From Wuchereria bancrofti (lineage: Eukaryota; Nematoda; Chromadorea; Rhabditida; Onchocercidae): a DNA stretch of 64,000 nucleotides. Every line of letters starts with the position of its first letter. Position 1 is the first letter of the stretch. The position numbers were made by a program, and so were the translations under genes. This document shows, in pieces, positions 1 to 13,772 of this stretch. The stretch is from the NCBI GenBank assembly GCA_005281725.1, contig SSBO01000001.1, positions 7,610,399 to 7,674,398 on the forward strand, given 5' to 3'. The notes below the pieces were generated by a model. It saw only the letters and a list, made by a program, of their open reading frames with translations. It was not told where the DNA came from and made no database searches.

Positions 1-515
1 AAGTATTTCTGAGAACGAAGATTATCATCTTTTTCACAACCTTCACTTACTGCCATTGTTAGCTCTAAAATATCAAACAAAATTCTAAAATAATATTCCA
101 ATTATAAAATTATGGACTCCAGATTACAATTCCTGTATATTATACAAGAATTTTCGACAAAATTATTACTCAAATAACAGCCCTATCCAGATTTTCTAAA
201 ACTTTTTTGTATGATCTTCTGAGGGAAAAATCATCATAATCACGAAATTACTACCACTATAGGCTTGATCTAAAAATCAACCATTAGTCAAACATATATA
301 CGAGTAAAACTAAATTTTAACCATAAATATATAATCATGATATGTTAACAGCAGCAACATGAAAACCTTAAAAAATTATAAAAAGAACAGCTAGACTAAC
401 TATCAATCTTTTCGCATAATTGTTGTGCTCTTTCATGGTACTGCAATTCATTCTCATCACCGTTACTGGTACCACATTGGTCAACATCTTCTGATGTTTC
501 CATATCTTCGTCCAT
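1..515 (-). CDS. 5' end of an unrecognised acidic protein (partial, runs off left edge)
   Basis: Two exons of a minus-strand gene are visible. The first runs 515 to 401: ATG at 513-515, ending at a GTTAGT donor. The second runs from 64 down past the window edge, after a TTTTAG acceptor. The phase fits (one base, then two). The first 39 residues are rich in Asp and Glu with repeated acidic Met-rich steps (MDEDMETSED). The stretch after them looks helical (ERAQQLCEKIDKL). A TTTTCAG sits just upstream of the ATG, with exon-like sequence from 531, and could be a spliced-leader acceptor, so a very short 5'UTR is likely. Read without the splice, the first exon stops at 396-398, but the fit of the second exon makes splicing the better model. 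I do not recognise the family and too little of it is present. Confidence 0.5.
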
Positions 516-1621
516 TAGTAGTGACAACTTGCTGAAAACTCTTTTTTTGTGTCTTTTTGCTCTACCGATACCTACCTATTTGCATATCGATTGAAAAAAT
601 TTCCCACCGCATTAGTAGAAAGAGAACATACGAGAATGATTACTAAACAAAATAGAATAGAAAATCTAACTGATAACCATGAATCAAAAAGAACTGCTCA
701 AATTTCATTTCCTAATTTTAAATTTTTGCAGTGTGAAAGAAATGAGAACTTCCGCACCACATTATAGCAATCTTAAAAGAGAAAAAAAAGATAATTACAT
801 TCTCGAATTAGAAAACACTACTAATAGCAACATTTCCGCAATAATTTTTCTTGTTTTTGTTCCTGTAAAAAATCCAAAAAAATACATACATTATCAAATA
901 GTAGAAAAATTCCATTGGTTTGCTTAGCATTAACTTTTTTATTGCTTATTTCAAATATTTTCTATTAAGATACAAGCTTTCATCAATGAATAAAACGAAA
1001 AAAAGGAGTGATAACAACTTATCAATCTTTTATTGGGAAAATGTGGAAAAGTACAATGATCAACGAAAAACCAACTTTTAAAAACAAATCAAATATCACT
1101 GTTTCAAAAAGAGATAATAGATGCTAATATGAAAAAGAATCTTCAGCGAAGTCCATAAAATCAGATGAAAAATAAACTATAACATGATTTAGTGACAGTA
1201 TGTCTTTTTAATTTAAAACAATAAATAATAACATATCGAAGTTGATTATACTAAAACCTATGAAATAAAAGCACAGAAGATTATGTCAGTAATTTTAGCT
1301 TATAATATCTGATAATTCGTTGTAAGATATGGTAAACGTGAAATAGAAATCCAAATATTTTGGAAATTCACAAATTCAGGTTTGGTAAGTCACTACCAAT
1401 TAACAAATCTTGCAAAAATTTTCCTTTTCTTTATTTTGTTGAAGGTAATTATATTAAAAAGTAAAAATTAATCGGCTAGTTTTTGATCATTAATCAAGCT
1501 AAATAAGGAAAAAAAAATTGTATATAAATCGCTATCTACTTAAAATGATAACAATGAAGGAATGATGGTTTTAAATGAATTTGAAACTGTACGATGTCCA
1601 TCAAAATAACGAAATCCAAAA
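516..1621. other. intergenic, no gene seen
   Basis: AT-rich sequence between the pyrophosphatase stop and the start of the left-edge gene. Short open frames on the plus strand here have no family resemblance and biased composition. I see no convincing exon, RNA gene or repeat. Confidence 0.6.
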
Positions 1622-3149
1622 TCACTCTGCAATATAATGCCATTTATCCAGTTTTTTTGGGATATCTTTCACAGCACCCGATGATGGTTGTTCAGCAATG
1701 ATTTTTTTCCACTTATCAGTGTTTGCTTGATGAGCTGTTTCATGCATATCACACGTCATTTCAGTATTTAGCTGTGGTGATGATTCGTTGACAAGACGCT
1801 TCCAAAATTCATGTGTTTCAGAAATAACACCTAAAAATTAACATATTTAAACACAGACACCAATACTGCTTGATATATTTATTGAAACAATACTAAGTCT
1901 TAACATATGATATAGACAGTTCCTATATCACACTTCAAAATTAAAAATTTTTTGGATAATTTTTTGGATAATGGAAAAAATTTGGATAATTGAATGAACT
2001 GAACTTAATGAAATTATACATCTAAATTTGTTTTAATTAGCACAAGTCGATATTAACCTAAATCCCTCAAAATAGATTAATTAGCATCGAACATTTTAAT
2101 GAAATGAACTAATGATGATTTTATCCTAAATTCACTGAATAAACAGAACCACAAACTGTAATAATTTTACTTGGCTCAAATTGGCAATCAATTTTTATCA
2201 CCAGAAACATAGCTCATACTCCAACCAGAATCGTCTGATTCTAGAGATTAAGTCGTCAGATTGGAGGATGCCATTAAAATCATTTTAACACTTGATCTTA
2301 TAATTCAGTTAACAGGAAAAAAAAATTGAACATACCATGTGCAAAGTCAGCATCTTTGAATAATCCGTTAAAAGCAAATTGATTGGCTGGTTTACCTGTC
2401 GGAATTTTGTAATTGCGAAACCACTCACGTGTTGCCTTCAAAAGACCCGGAAAATGCTTTTCGACATCTTTTATTTCATTAATTTGATCCGCTTTCTCAT
2501 CCGTCACATCGATAGCAACCAATTTCCAATCCGTTTCACCTTCATCAATCAATGCAATAACGCCGACGATTTTTACCGATATTACATCACCACGTCGATG
2601 AATTTTAGAACCAATTTCAATCACATCAATTGGATCATTATCACCGCAAGCTCCTGTAGCTGGATGTTCATGTTTCGGATCTTCCCATGTTTGAGGAAGA
2701 GCACCATAGTTCCAGATATAACCTTTAAATGGGAAAACGTTATCCACAAATCGTGGTTCACCATTTTTCACGTCTTGTTTGATTGGTGTCATTGATTCCT
2801 TAGTTGACATTTCCATTTTAGCATTTGTCCATCGAGGAATTTCAATTACCATATTGTAAATTTTCTTCGATTTATCAACAAATAAAGGTATATCATGCCA
2901 TGGTGAGATATGAGAACCATTTTGATCCTTGAAATATATTCTATAATCCAAACCATACAGTGAACCAAATTCTTCGATAGTATATTTTGCAGAAGGCATT
3001 GATGATTGTCCGGAAACTTTTAAACAATAAGGAAATACTGACACTGATGGAAATATCGTTTTGATCAGGAAAACTAATGCACTTCCGCACAACAATCGCA
3101 TACAATAGTGCTGAATATAGCCCACTAAAAATAAGAAAAATATACGCAT
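1622..3149 (-). CDS. pyp-1: Family I soluble inorganic pyrophosphatase
   Basis: Hydrolyses pyrophosphate to two phosphates and so drives biosynthetic reactions; Mg2+ dependent. Two exons: 2336-3149 and 1622-1830 (donor ATG|GTATG, acceptor TTTTTAG), 340 residues in all. The family signature DNDPIDV is at about residues 170-176. The fold is visible from about residue 55 (YTIEEFG, then PRWTNAKMEM) to the C-terminal helix (DKWKKIIAEQ). Ahead of the catalytic domain is a hydrophobic stretch of roughly 45 residues with an early FFLFLVG run. The enzymatic domain could instead start at the internal Met51 (MPSAKYT). Ascaris pyrophosphatase is also reported with an N-terminal extension, so the long form is plausible as a secretory or organellar isoform, but targeting is inference. 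The gene symbol follows the C. elegans orthologue. Confidence 0.93.
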
Positions 3150-4194
3150 TGAGCTAATTTATTAACACAGTGTCAGTCTTTCGCTAGTTTAGGCCAACAG
3201 TTCTTATGATAATTGGCAGTTGTTTTGACTGATCTTTGATGCATTATTTTATTTTACATCAATAAAATCAATTTAAAAAAAAAAAAACATTCTACTGTAA
3301 CCACTTCAGTCCCTATTCCCATTTTTTTACATTCATATTTCCCTTAACGAAATGATAAATTACGGTGAAAGCAAGGTCATTTACTAACCAAACAGCTAAA
3401 TGAAACTTTAAAACTAAGGACTAAGACACAATGATTGCTCCTCTTGAAAGGTTTTAAATCAAATAATATATTAAATATGGCGCTATGCGTATGATAGCGT
3501 TGATAAGCTGTAAAAGAATTTTAAGGTTAATACTAAAATACAGGAAATGAAATACCATACAGAAAGATTGAAATACGCATGAAATGGACAGCTTAATGCA
3601 ACAAGCAGTGAAACAGTGACGAACGTGCCGTTTATGTCATTCCTTTGCAGTAAGCGAAATCATCATGGATAACTACAAAACTGCAATAGTAGTTACTTCC
3701 CTAATGCTTTTTTAAATACTGTTGAAATTCTAACTCAATGAAAGCTTTAAACAAATTTTTCGATTAATCTAAGTCGGCGTTCATTATGCTAAAATTTTAC
3801 TTTTTTTTCTAAATCAAATTCATTTCATGGTGTTTTAGGTCTGCCGGATGATTTCAGACCAAATTTTAAAAAATGAAGAAAACATTTTAGTATTCAAGAA
3901 CATCAATAACTTCGGAAAATAAATTTTGAAACTCATCAGCAATAAAATAATCAGTAGTAATCCTCCATATCGTGTTCAACTTGCAAAAAAATAGTAATCA
4001 GCAGCCATAAGAATAGTACTTTCATCACGAAAAAATGAATATGAAACAAGTAATCATAAAAGATGAATTTTTCTAACTTTTGAAAATTTTATACCAATCT
4101 TTTAATACGAACTTTTTCTAATTTTCAGCAAGATCATATACATGTCACAATACAATGCAACAATGCCATCGACTACGAATATAGTATCTACTTA
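3150..4194. other. intergenic between APC2 and pyrophosphatase
   Basis: AT-rich spacer on the 3' side of APC2 and the 5' side of the pyrophosphatase. It contains a 27-bp exact copy of APC2 exon 17 sequence at 3961-3987 (reported as a finding). Nothing else is recognisable. Confidence 0.6.
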
Positions 4195-7100
4195 TTACTG
4201 AGCAGGTGCATCTTTTACAACCTTGTATAATCCGTTTACACAAGATAGCAAATTCATTTTCACCTTCCGCTGCAAAAATGCAACAACATCCTCCAATGTG
4301 GGCCCATGCTGTCCTGGACTTGCAAACATTCTGAAAAAAAGTGTTATTTCATTCGAAATTTAAAGCAGTAAATGAATAAGATGAATTCAGCTAAATAATT
4401 CCAGATAAACCGGAGCATTAATAATCTGGGGACATATTAAAAAAGAAATCTGATGAAGCAACTTCTAGCTTTCAACTGTCATAACTTTTGTCAAAAGCCT
4501 ATGCAAAGTATTAACTATGCAATTATCAGTTTATGCAATACAATGTTTAGTGCGAGACAGAAATAACGAATCAACAGAATCTGATTACCTGAAGATAGTA
4601 TGTAACCGTTCAGCTTTGACAGGTTCCTGATTAGCGATGAAACTTTTAGTATAGATCCAGTATTGTTCCAATGCATCAACTGCTTCCATATCTTCATTTT
4701 TGTCATCATCTGATATATCCTCCTCCATATCGTGTTCAACTTGCAAACGTTCCATTTTTGATGTCCCACTTGCAAGATGCCAAGTTTTTGCTTCACTTTC
4801 ACCCTGCCAATTTTATGAAATTAAGGAATTTCCACTTTTTAGATAGAAAGAATTTACATTTTTCAACGGGAAAATTCATTAATGAGGAAACCACTGAATG
4901 CAGATCCAATGAGTTCGGGTAGTAAATTTAAAAACTAACATCATGAACCAGTTCTGGGATAACAAGTATAATAATGTCTGATATATAAGCATAACACGAA
5001 CAGGAAACGTAGTTCGATGAATGACTGCTTAGACTCTTAATTATTCGTCTAACGATTATGCGATATTAAAATCGCAGAAATCTAAAGTGTTTCTTTTCCA
5101 TTACTTACCATAGAAGCATAAACAACACCACTGTTTTGCCACCATTCCAATCTCTTTTTAACATTTCGTTTGTCCATTTTTAGTTCAGCTGCCATTTCAT
5201 CAACTGTCCAAGTTTCTGCAAAATTTTATTCTCTTCAATGAAGCACTCATTACCAAATGGAATTCTTTTCATGGTATTAAAAAATGTCGCCCACTAAATG
5301 CATTAGTTTCAAAAAATAAATAAATAAAACAGCAAACCTTTCTTAGTAAACAATGATAAAACAGCAGCGTGAGCTGGTGATACAGCAACCACAGCCTTCA
5401 CATCATCCAATTCTACTTCCAGTTCGATAGAGCCAACAGCACTCATCCATTCCAACTTCCGAGACCCTTTATGTGTTTCGAATCCACGCGCGTACTCATC
5501 CAAGCCAATCATCAATGCTTGTGGCATCTACAAAACGATTAAAAAACTCGAATTAAGAAAGAATTTTGAACTGCGAAAAAATTACTAAATTTTGTAGAAC
5601 AGCTAGAAGCAAAATACACACCGTGAACTCTTCATTTTCAATCTTTGGCCAGAAAAATGATGATATAATTCGTGCATTGATTGGAAATGGCTAAAAATCA
5701 ACCATTCAATATTTCCATCGATAATTTTTTATAACAGATAAACAAATTTGTTGTCATTTGCAGTCTAATCGGTTACTGGATCAAACAAGATGTTTGATGC
5801 TGGAGTCGTTATTCTTTTTCAAGGTTACATATGAACGTGTAGACATATGTAGCATGAAACACATGATGTGCCGATAGGCTTAATTCCAAGACAACACAAA
5901 TTAAAGTAAAATGCACTTAGGTCATTTAGTTAAATTCATTAGATTATTTAATATTTAAGATAACTTCAGTTGTTAACAACTACCACAAATACTGAAATAA
6001 TTTCGACTCGGATTTCATTAATTCACCAGCAAATTATCCACTAAGCGATCGATGTGTTCCGAATCACGCATATCCTTCAACATCACTTCACACTGTTGTA
6101 ATTCTCCTTCACTAAACCGAAGCTTAAGTAGTTCCAAATAACGTTGCTCAAACTGTGGCTGAAAAGAGATTTGAAATCGTAAGAAAGTAAACACTTACTT
6201 AAATCACTTCTGGTTAAAGCTTTTAGTACAACGAAATATGATCCAAATATTGAAATACATTCCTTATACAGTTTCAGAAGTTAAATTTTTGCTTAAACAT
6301 CCAAATATTTACATCCCGATTCCAGGATTTCGTGAGTCGTTCAGCGAGCAGTTCACGATACTCTTTCACAAATATTTCTTTACTTCCATAGACAGACACC
6401 AGCATGTTAAAAACATCTGCATTCTGTCGATATCGACGGCTTTGACAAGGATTTGCATCTGGTGGATCTGGTAGCCAATCCATCCAATTACGCTCTATAA
6501 AAAAAGGATAAAATACAGACAGGACTTGCTTTAAATCGGATCTCATACATCCCAAAATGTACTACATCTACTTTAATAACAAAGCAAGTTCCGTTTCTTT
6601 CTTCTTTTCTTTTATCCCAATCCTTCACCCATGCCGGAATTTTCCCCCTTTCTACCACTTTCACTTTTTATTTTTGAAGGAAATGAGTTTCGATAAAAAT
6701 GCAATTGAAATTGTATTCAAGCAAAAAAAAAAAACTCGCCAGCGGTATCATCTGAACCAGGAACAAGCTCATCGTTCACTCCTACCAACTCTTCCTCATC
6801 CAAAAAAGCCGTTCTTCGCATTGCCAACTGCTCACTAAGTTCTTCCCGTTTTTCACCGGTAATATAAGTTATTATACATCGAACTGTATCGGGTCGTTGT
6901 CTGAATTGGTCAAAGTGACTTATTCACTGTCGAAAATAGATATATCAGTTACCAACCAGTGAGCTAAATTCGTTCCCGACACATTAACAATTTCAAATTA
7001 AGTAACTACAACAACGGCAATGATCAATGCTTTGACATTTTTGCAATTTCTAGACAGGTCAAACAATATGTTCAAGGACAAATATATATTTTGATGCATG

Positions 7101-10100
7101 AATAAACTCACCAATTAAACACTATCAAGTCTAAACTTTAAATCATTACTTGATATACTGTCTTATTATAGAGCATATTTGTTGCATAATTACACATGTT
7201 GGATCTAAACGTCGCAAGCATTCGACTGCACTAGCATATCCCTCCAAAATTTCTGTTGTCCCCACGCCTAAAAATAATTTTCTTTCAAAACTTATATCTT
7301 ACACCACTGAAATACCAAAACGCTAATTTCTGCTAAGAAATTCATCTTACACTATTTTGTAATGTGATCAAAATGGGATATTTTCTTCGTTTTTGTGAAA
7401 TGTGCAAATACTAAAAGGAAAACTAACCAACTTGCAGCAATCTCTGCTCGACATCTTTTGTTAATGTATCCATCAGTAACATTCGTCCAAAACCACCATT
7501 ATTTTGCATGCAACAACGTAAATCATCGATCACTCCACTTGACTGCGGATATTCAACTATCACAAAGTCGTAGATCTGAAGGTAGACATGTTCTCATTAC
7601 AACGACCATATATCCCAGTCTCCGATTCGATACCTCCTTATGTTAATAAGTAATTATATGCACTTATGCTTTCTATAAAAATGCAACCATCATCTTTGAC
7701 TTAGTGATCGATACTTTCAAATTAAACCATACCTTCTCAGCAAGCGTAGTTATAAAGCATTTTTCCATTGCTTGTTGAAGAGTTTTTTTTGTCGGCTTCA
7801 ATCGTGATAAACCTATCATTACAGTCCAATCCGTAATGCGTTGACATCGCTGTAAACCACTAAATATCAGTTCTTCATTTTCAGTACATTATCATTTGAT
7901 AAAAGATCTTTTATTCCACTTCTGTAGTTCTCATATTGATGTACATTTTAAACTACATTATTCACTTTAGTCACATCAGTGGGTGAACAAAATAACCTAA
8001 CTATAATGAAGATTCAATAGAGTAAATTAATAGCAAAAAATGAATAATATAACTAATTTGGATTATGTCTAAATTAGTAATATTACTCTTATTTATTTTA
8101 TTTCTTAAAAGTCATTTCATCATTGTACTATACTGGTAAGCCAAATCAATCCCTAATTCCTTACTTATATTTTCGTTAAAAACTCAAAAAAGAAAAAAAA
8201 AATACCTTAGTATTATCAGATAGTGATATCATTTCTGTTGATATTGCACATTTACGTTTTGCCACATTAGCAATGATATGCCAGACTGCTTGATTATGAG
8301 CTTGGAATACGACTGACATAACATCGAAACTGTTCGAATCTATTCTGAAAATGTTACAACGTTAAGCTACCTCGATTTTCAAAGGATGCTGCGGCAGTGA
8401 TCAAAAAGCTTAAAGATTAATTCATCCGAACACCAGTTGTATAATTTTAAGAAGATTTAATCTTTTAGAGCTTATTCATTATTTGCTGAATAAACAAAAT
8501 ATAAAAAGTGGTTTCAGATCAGAGTCATTTCAGGTCGGAAGGTATGTTTGAAAAGTTAGATAACACATCACATCTAATGTAAAATTCGCAATGTGCAATA
8601 CGTATTAAAACAGCATTTCTCTATATAATACACAGATGAATGATAATAACTAACAAATGCATCACTGTTTCTCGAAACATAACAAGCATAGATTCATAAC
8701 AAGTAGATATTTCGTTGTCCTTTTCTTCCAACGTTTCATATAAAAGAAAGCTTACTTTAAATGCATTGCTCATTAACATTTTCATTTTCCTCTCTATCTG
8801 AAAAGAAACTTAAAAACTAATTTTGCAAATCATAAAGTCAAAAAAAGCCAAAGATGATAACATACATGCACAGTTATTAATACTTTTTCATCATTATTAC
8901 CATTAACAAACCATTCAAAGTTTCGTCCTTTTGGAAGGCCTTCCTTCTCTACCACCATATATCATGCGTAGAGAAGCATATAATGAACTCAAAAAATACC
9001 AAAGATTCTCATAAAAAAAAAATGGTCATCAAATTTTGAATGCATCTATGTGAAATTTTAGTTGATTTGCATTTATTCAAACAGCTATGCTTTAAAATGC
9101 ATAATGCATCTAACGCAATTCACGGATTACGCATGTAATTTGTATCCTTAGGATTCATGTAAGTCAACAAAAGATTCAATAACTGCGTTGATAAAGGACT
9201 AAAGCTCATAACTTTCCTCACCTCACTACCGCGTCCATTAATTTCAATGTAAAATTTATCCAGAAATAAACAAAGTATTCCTCTAATTCATCAAACATGA
9301 GTGTACAAAGCAAAAATGAAAACTAACATCAGATTTAAACAGTATATTTCCAGTAAAATGTAGAACCCTCGTTCTAAGATATTCGGCACTATGGTTATTT
9401 CCAACCATAATTTTTCGAATTTTCTGGAAAACCCGTGAAATAAATTAGAGAACAATTCTTGAATGAAAGTAAAGTTCTGGAAAATAAATGAAAGCAAAGT
9501 TTTGACCAGTTGTAATTAAAGACAAAAGCTTTGTTTTGGAAATAACATAGAACTGTGCTCAGAAACCATTCATATAGTTGAATAAAACCATGTGCTACAT
9601 TAAAACTACCTCATTAGGTTTCCTGAACGACAATCTAGCTTTAAATCCCTTAGATGGACTATTTTATATCTATCCTTTCAAGGATTTAAGATCCAAATTT
9701 AACACGAGAGAGATAGGAGTAAAATTACACAATTTATACCTCACAAGTCTCGAAAACTTTTAAAGCTACCTTATCAATAACGTTTTCAATAGACATCACT
9801 GTTTCATGTAATGCGCTTATTATGTAATAATTTGGAAGTGATAACATTTGAGCAACAGCTCTACGAAAACGTGGAAGAATGGTTGTTGTAACAAATTCTC
9901 TAAAAAAAAAGAATTAAGTTGCTTCATTGACTAAAGACACTGAAAAGTGGGTGATTTGCGAGGACGAATAAAATTTTTTTAATGAAAGTTGGATAATAAC
10001 TAAGAAATTAAAAAAAATCATAAGTTAAAATGGAGGCATAAGATCTAAAATTATTAAAGGTACAGTGAAGAGAATCTAGAAAATCAGTACAATATGAATG

Positions 10101-10372
10101 ACTTAGATTTCATAATAAAATTATTCTTTCGAACCCTTCAGAATTACGTGCTTCGTTTGATTATTTAATCATTAACAACAAGCACACAATACAGCTAAGT
10201 TGAATAGAATTTAATTCAATTGGAAAAATTGGGATAGAACGCTATCCAATCACATTTTTCCTCAGCTAATTTGCACTACACGAAACTGAAGGAATTGTTA
10301 CCTGCACAATGCGTACCCTTTTTCTGGGTCCCTCATGACTATAGCTTCACTGGAGGAGGAGGATGATGTCAT
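4195..10372 (-). CDS. apc-2: Anaphase-promoting complex subunit 2 (cullin-like APC2)
   Basis: Cullin-type scaffold of the APC/C ubiquitin ligase; binds the RING subunit APC11 and is needed for anaphase and mitotic exit. I trace 18 exons: 10302-10372, 9770-9899, 9341-9423, 9131-9282, 8866-8948, 8655-8797, 8206-8344, 7733-7849, 7428-7575, 7159-7267, 6758-6900, 6313-6494, 6027-6158, 5622-5690, 5338-5527, 5109-5215, 4589-4803, 4195-4330. All phases close, giving 782 residues against about 820 in human. Diagnostic stretches are DWLPDPPDANP followed by LVSVYGSKEIFVKEYRELLA, then CEVMLKDMRDS, the cullin block RKLEWMSAVGSIELEVEL, a winged helix (WTVDEMAAELKMDKRNVKKR) and the C-terminal APC2 helix-turn (FLQRKVKMNLL). 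The 3/4 exon junction and the end of exon 11 (donor CCTG|GTTCAG) are the least certain. The start is the first ATG, followed by a serine run. Confidence 0.93.
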
Positions 10373-11052
10373 CCCGAATTACTGCAAGCACCGAGCTAGT
10401 GAAAAACAGCACATCATGCATCTAAGTGCCAAACGACCAATCAGAATGAATAAACCAAAGTAAATCCCGATGTAACGACAACCATTCTGTTATAATACAG
10501 TACTCAGTTTCCTACTTAATACTCAGTCGTCAGAACTGTCATTTATAAAAACGATCACCCGTTTTTTATGAAAACGGTTACCCCTTTCTTCGAATACTAG
10601 AACTGCTTCGCCAAAATTCCAGAAAAAGTCAAAATACCTGAAAGAGAAGATACCAGATTCAGAAACAGAGAAAAAATAACTCCCGAGTGGACAAAAATAA
10701 CAGGTAAAAAACTTGTAATTAATAGTGAGATAAATTTCTTCTCCACGAAAATTTAAAATACTATTTGTATTTCATTGACTCAACCACTGATGACGTTACT
10801 CACCCATCCCACTACAGAAATTTCAATGTGTTTTTTTTCCTTTCCTGTAGAAAGCATATGACTACAATACACTCAAATAACAGGAATGCATGGATATTAT
10901 TTCACAGTAAAGTGAAATAAAAACTGGATTTCAAATATACATTATATTTAGCTAAGAACTAATTAATAAGAGATTTTTTTTAATTTTTCTTCACAGTTTT
11001 ATTTTCCCATTCATTTACAACATCACTGCATACAAAACAACGATAACGTAAC
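10373..11052. other. spacer between ALKBH4 and APC2 on the same strand
   Basis: About 680 bp separates the ALKBH4 stop from the APC2 start. This is short enough for a nematode operon but gives no proof of one. No exon or other element was recognised. Confidence 0.5.
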
Positions 11053-13772
11053 TCATATTCGAATATTTCCCAAGCGCGTAAGTTCACGACCGAATTTTTC
11101 GTACAGCTCACCACCTTCCTAAAAACAGAACACAAACTTAAGGTTTTTTTTATAGAATTCAGGAAAAAAAAAAACGAACTTGACAGTGAAAAATGCGCTA
11201 CAACGCTCCCAAAAAAAAAAAAAAAAAACTTCAAAATATCAAAAAGTAGATCACATGACTGTAACTATCAGTAGTTCGAAAAATTCGAAAAAAAAAGACT
11301 AATTCGAAAAAAGAAATTTGCTTTTAATAATCTTAGTTCAAGTAAGTGTTTCTGCAATTTGAGACTCATAGAGACAGTGGAAATCATAATAACTCCCGTA
11401 AATTCAAAATACAGACAGAAATTATTTCTATGGCTTGTACAACATTTTAAAATATATCGCCAGCTTTTTGCTTGAAACTTAGCTTTTAAATGAATCGAGT
11501 TATAAATACATTTCTCCTACAGAAAGTTTTAAATTAATATACTTTTTGATGCGTTACCTTAAAAGCTGTACTTGGTTCTCTCATTGTCAATGCTATTCTC
11601 CGACCACGGATATGCTCCGGAAAGACAGCATGCCTCCATGAATAGCGAATCTCATCAGACATGCATACCATTGTCCTGACAATATTGCTTTTTTAAACGC
11701 TAATCTTTGTTTAATAAAGCTATGTGAATAGATCATTCAGGTTCTGCGTTTTGATCCGTTATTAAATTACCTGCAGAATATAGGAAAAACCCTAATTTAT
11801 CCATTCAAAAAACCTTTCTGACAATCAATCCTATGACAAGGTTCTACGGTTGCAAATTTTCGTCACAAAAAAGATAAATTTTCGAATGTATAGCTTAAAC
11901 ATACCTGCACGGTAGTGGGACATAGATGATTAACTGTTTCTCGTCATTTGCGTACGTCAGTACCGACTTACTCAGAAGGTTGACGCTAAAACTGGCAACA
12001 AGTAACGACAGAAATAAGAAAAGGATATAGTCAAAATACAAACAAGCGTTGGAAAAAGGAAAAAAATTACAATTAAATTCAGTTAAAAATAAGTTCATAA
12101 TTTAAGAAATATTTTACGATTTTACAGAAAAAAAACTGAAACGATAAGAACTAAACCAAATTTTCATCTCTTTTTGAAAAAATTCCGAAAGACCAATTGC
12201 CCTTAGACAAAAACCTATCATATGTCTATAAAGAAATTGAAAAATGCAACAAACCAAATCAGGCGTTCCCCCCAAATCCATGTATCATCGTAGTGCATTT
12301 CAATGGTTGACCACCGACTGTCCCTATATTCCAAATTACATAATTCAAATGGCTGATAGGAACCAAACAAATCAGAGGAAATGGAATTCATCCTATTCAG
12401 TATTACGTCTGTGTAACTCGGCATCCCAAAAAACCGGTCCATTTTTACTTTCTTGTGTTTGAAATTGATACGCGGACCGTAATCCTATAAGCGGACAGCG
12501 CTAGAGTCGTTTAGCAATCAATTTTCATGAACTTTAATGATGACCATTGTGGAATGGACTTAGAAAGTGGTTGAAAAAAGTTTAATTCATTATTATCCAA
12601 CAATCGTTCCAGTCACAGTTTGTATAATTCCTTCCAACCAGAATGCTTATTTTTAGAAATACCAACAATTGAAAGATTAAAAAAAAGCCAATAGAAAAAA
12701 CCTGTTTTCGACGTCCTGATTGTGAAAGCACCCAATCCGTTTTATCAATTGCATTAACGAGATCCACCTCTTCAGCTTCGCTAAGGAAATTGGTAACAAC
12801 ATGTAGACCAGGAACAACCAAATAATCCTAAAAAATTTCAACTATATAACTATATAACAATCTGGCATTGCTTCGACTAAAATGCATAAGTACTGGAAAG
12901 CTATTTCATTTAAAAAAGAAAAAAAAAAAACAAGCCAGACATGTATAATACCATTTCCCAATTTTTTTCTACGAGCATCTTTTAAGTAATTACCTCAAAT
13001 TTATTTTCGGCTTTGTTTATCCTATTAGCCACATCATGGATATCAGCTAATGATGGACGATTGGATAATGAATTATCATGTATTGCGATATGGTGATGCG
13101 TAGAATAAACATACTTCTTATATTTTGCAAACGGATATTCTTCACATAGTCTTAGTTCCTTCACTCTAAATATTTTAAACAATTATATATGGTTATGAAC
13201 ATTTACTCTTTTATGGATAAACATGTAGTAATGTCATTATTTTAAAAAAAAGTAATATTAGCACAACTACTAAAATAATTAGGTCATCCATGAGTCATTG
13301 CACACTATATTAATGTTATGTTTGTGCTTTAGGCTATCAAAATGTACACGTATACAAACTACTCAAATATTACTGCTGTTTATTAGTTACGTTGAAGTGA
13401 ACCAAATAAATTGGGACTATTCCGTCCTCAAATTAAAAACTAAAATAAATCTTCCAAACTTTAAATGTCAACAGATGCGACTCTATACTAACAGATACGA
13501 CCATAAAATTACACTGGAAAAAGGATAGTAAAGAATATATTCAAATTATTCAATATGTAAAAAGCAAATATTCATGATACATCAGTAGGATCACTAATTC
13601 TTTTTTTTCCGTAAAGTCTTCATCTCACTTACAACTTCCTTCAGATATCAACACCAGAAACAATTTTATCCCACCTTAATGTATCTTTACATGCGGCGCA
13701 AAAGCGAACTCCTTTACAACCACATTCCGGCTTCTCTTCCTCAACTGGTTTTGTCTGTACCGGTTGCACCAT
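11053..13772 (-). CDS. alkbh4: ALKBH4-type Fe(II)/2-oxoglutarate dioxygenase
   Basis: AlkB-homologue 4 family; in mammals it has been linked to demethylation of a lysine on actin and to 6mA in DNA. Seven exons: 13675-13772, 12994-13165, 12702-12827, 12255-12484, 11905-11985, 11558-11675, 11053-11118. Together they give 296 residues, close to human ALKBH4 (302). The N-terminus carries the ALKBH4-specific Cys cluster ECGCKGVRFCAAC (Cys17, 19, 25, 28). The signature LSQSGRRKQDYGP spans exons 3 and 4. Iron ligands are His196 and Asp198 (MHYDDTW) and the distal His251 (YSWRHAVFPEHIRGRR), with an Arg pair about ten residues later for 2-oxoglutarate. The last exon encodes only 21 residues and matches the short ALKBH4 tail. 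Catalytic residues are all present, so the enzyme should be active; its worm substrate is unknown. Confidence 0.93.

Noticed and set aside
396..531. Reading 396-531 as the terminal exon of an upstream gene ending at the TAG at 396-398
   Set aside because: A GTTAGT donor at 395-400 followed by an in-phase exon at 1-64 makes a first-exon reading more likely.
2379..2795. 138-residue plus-strand open frame
   Set aside because: It is the antisense shadow of the pyrophosphatase exon.
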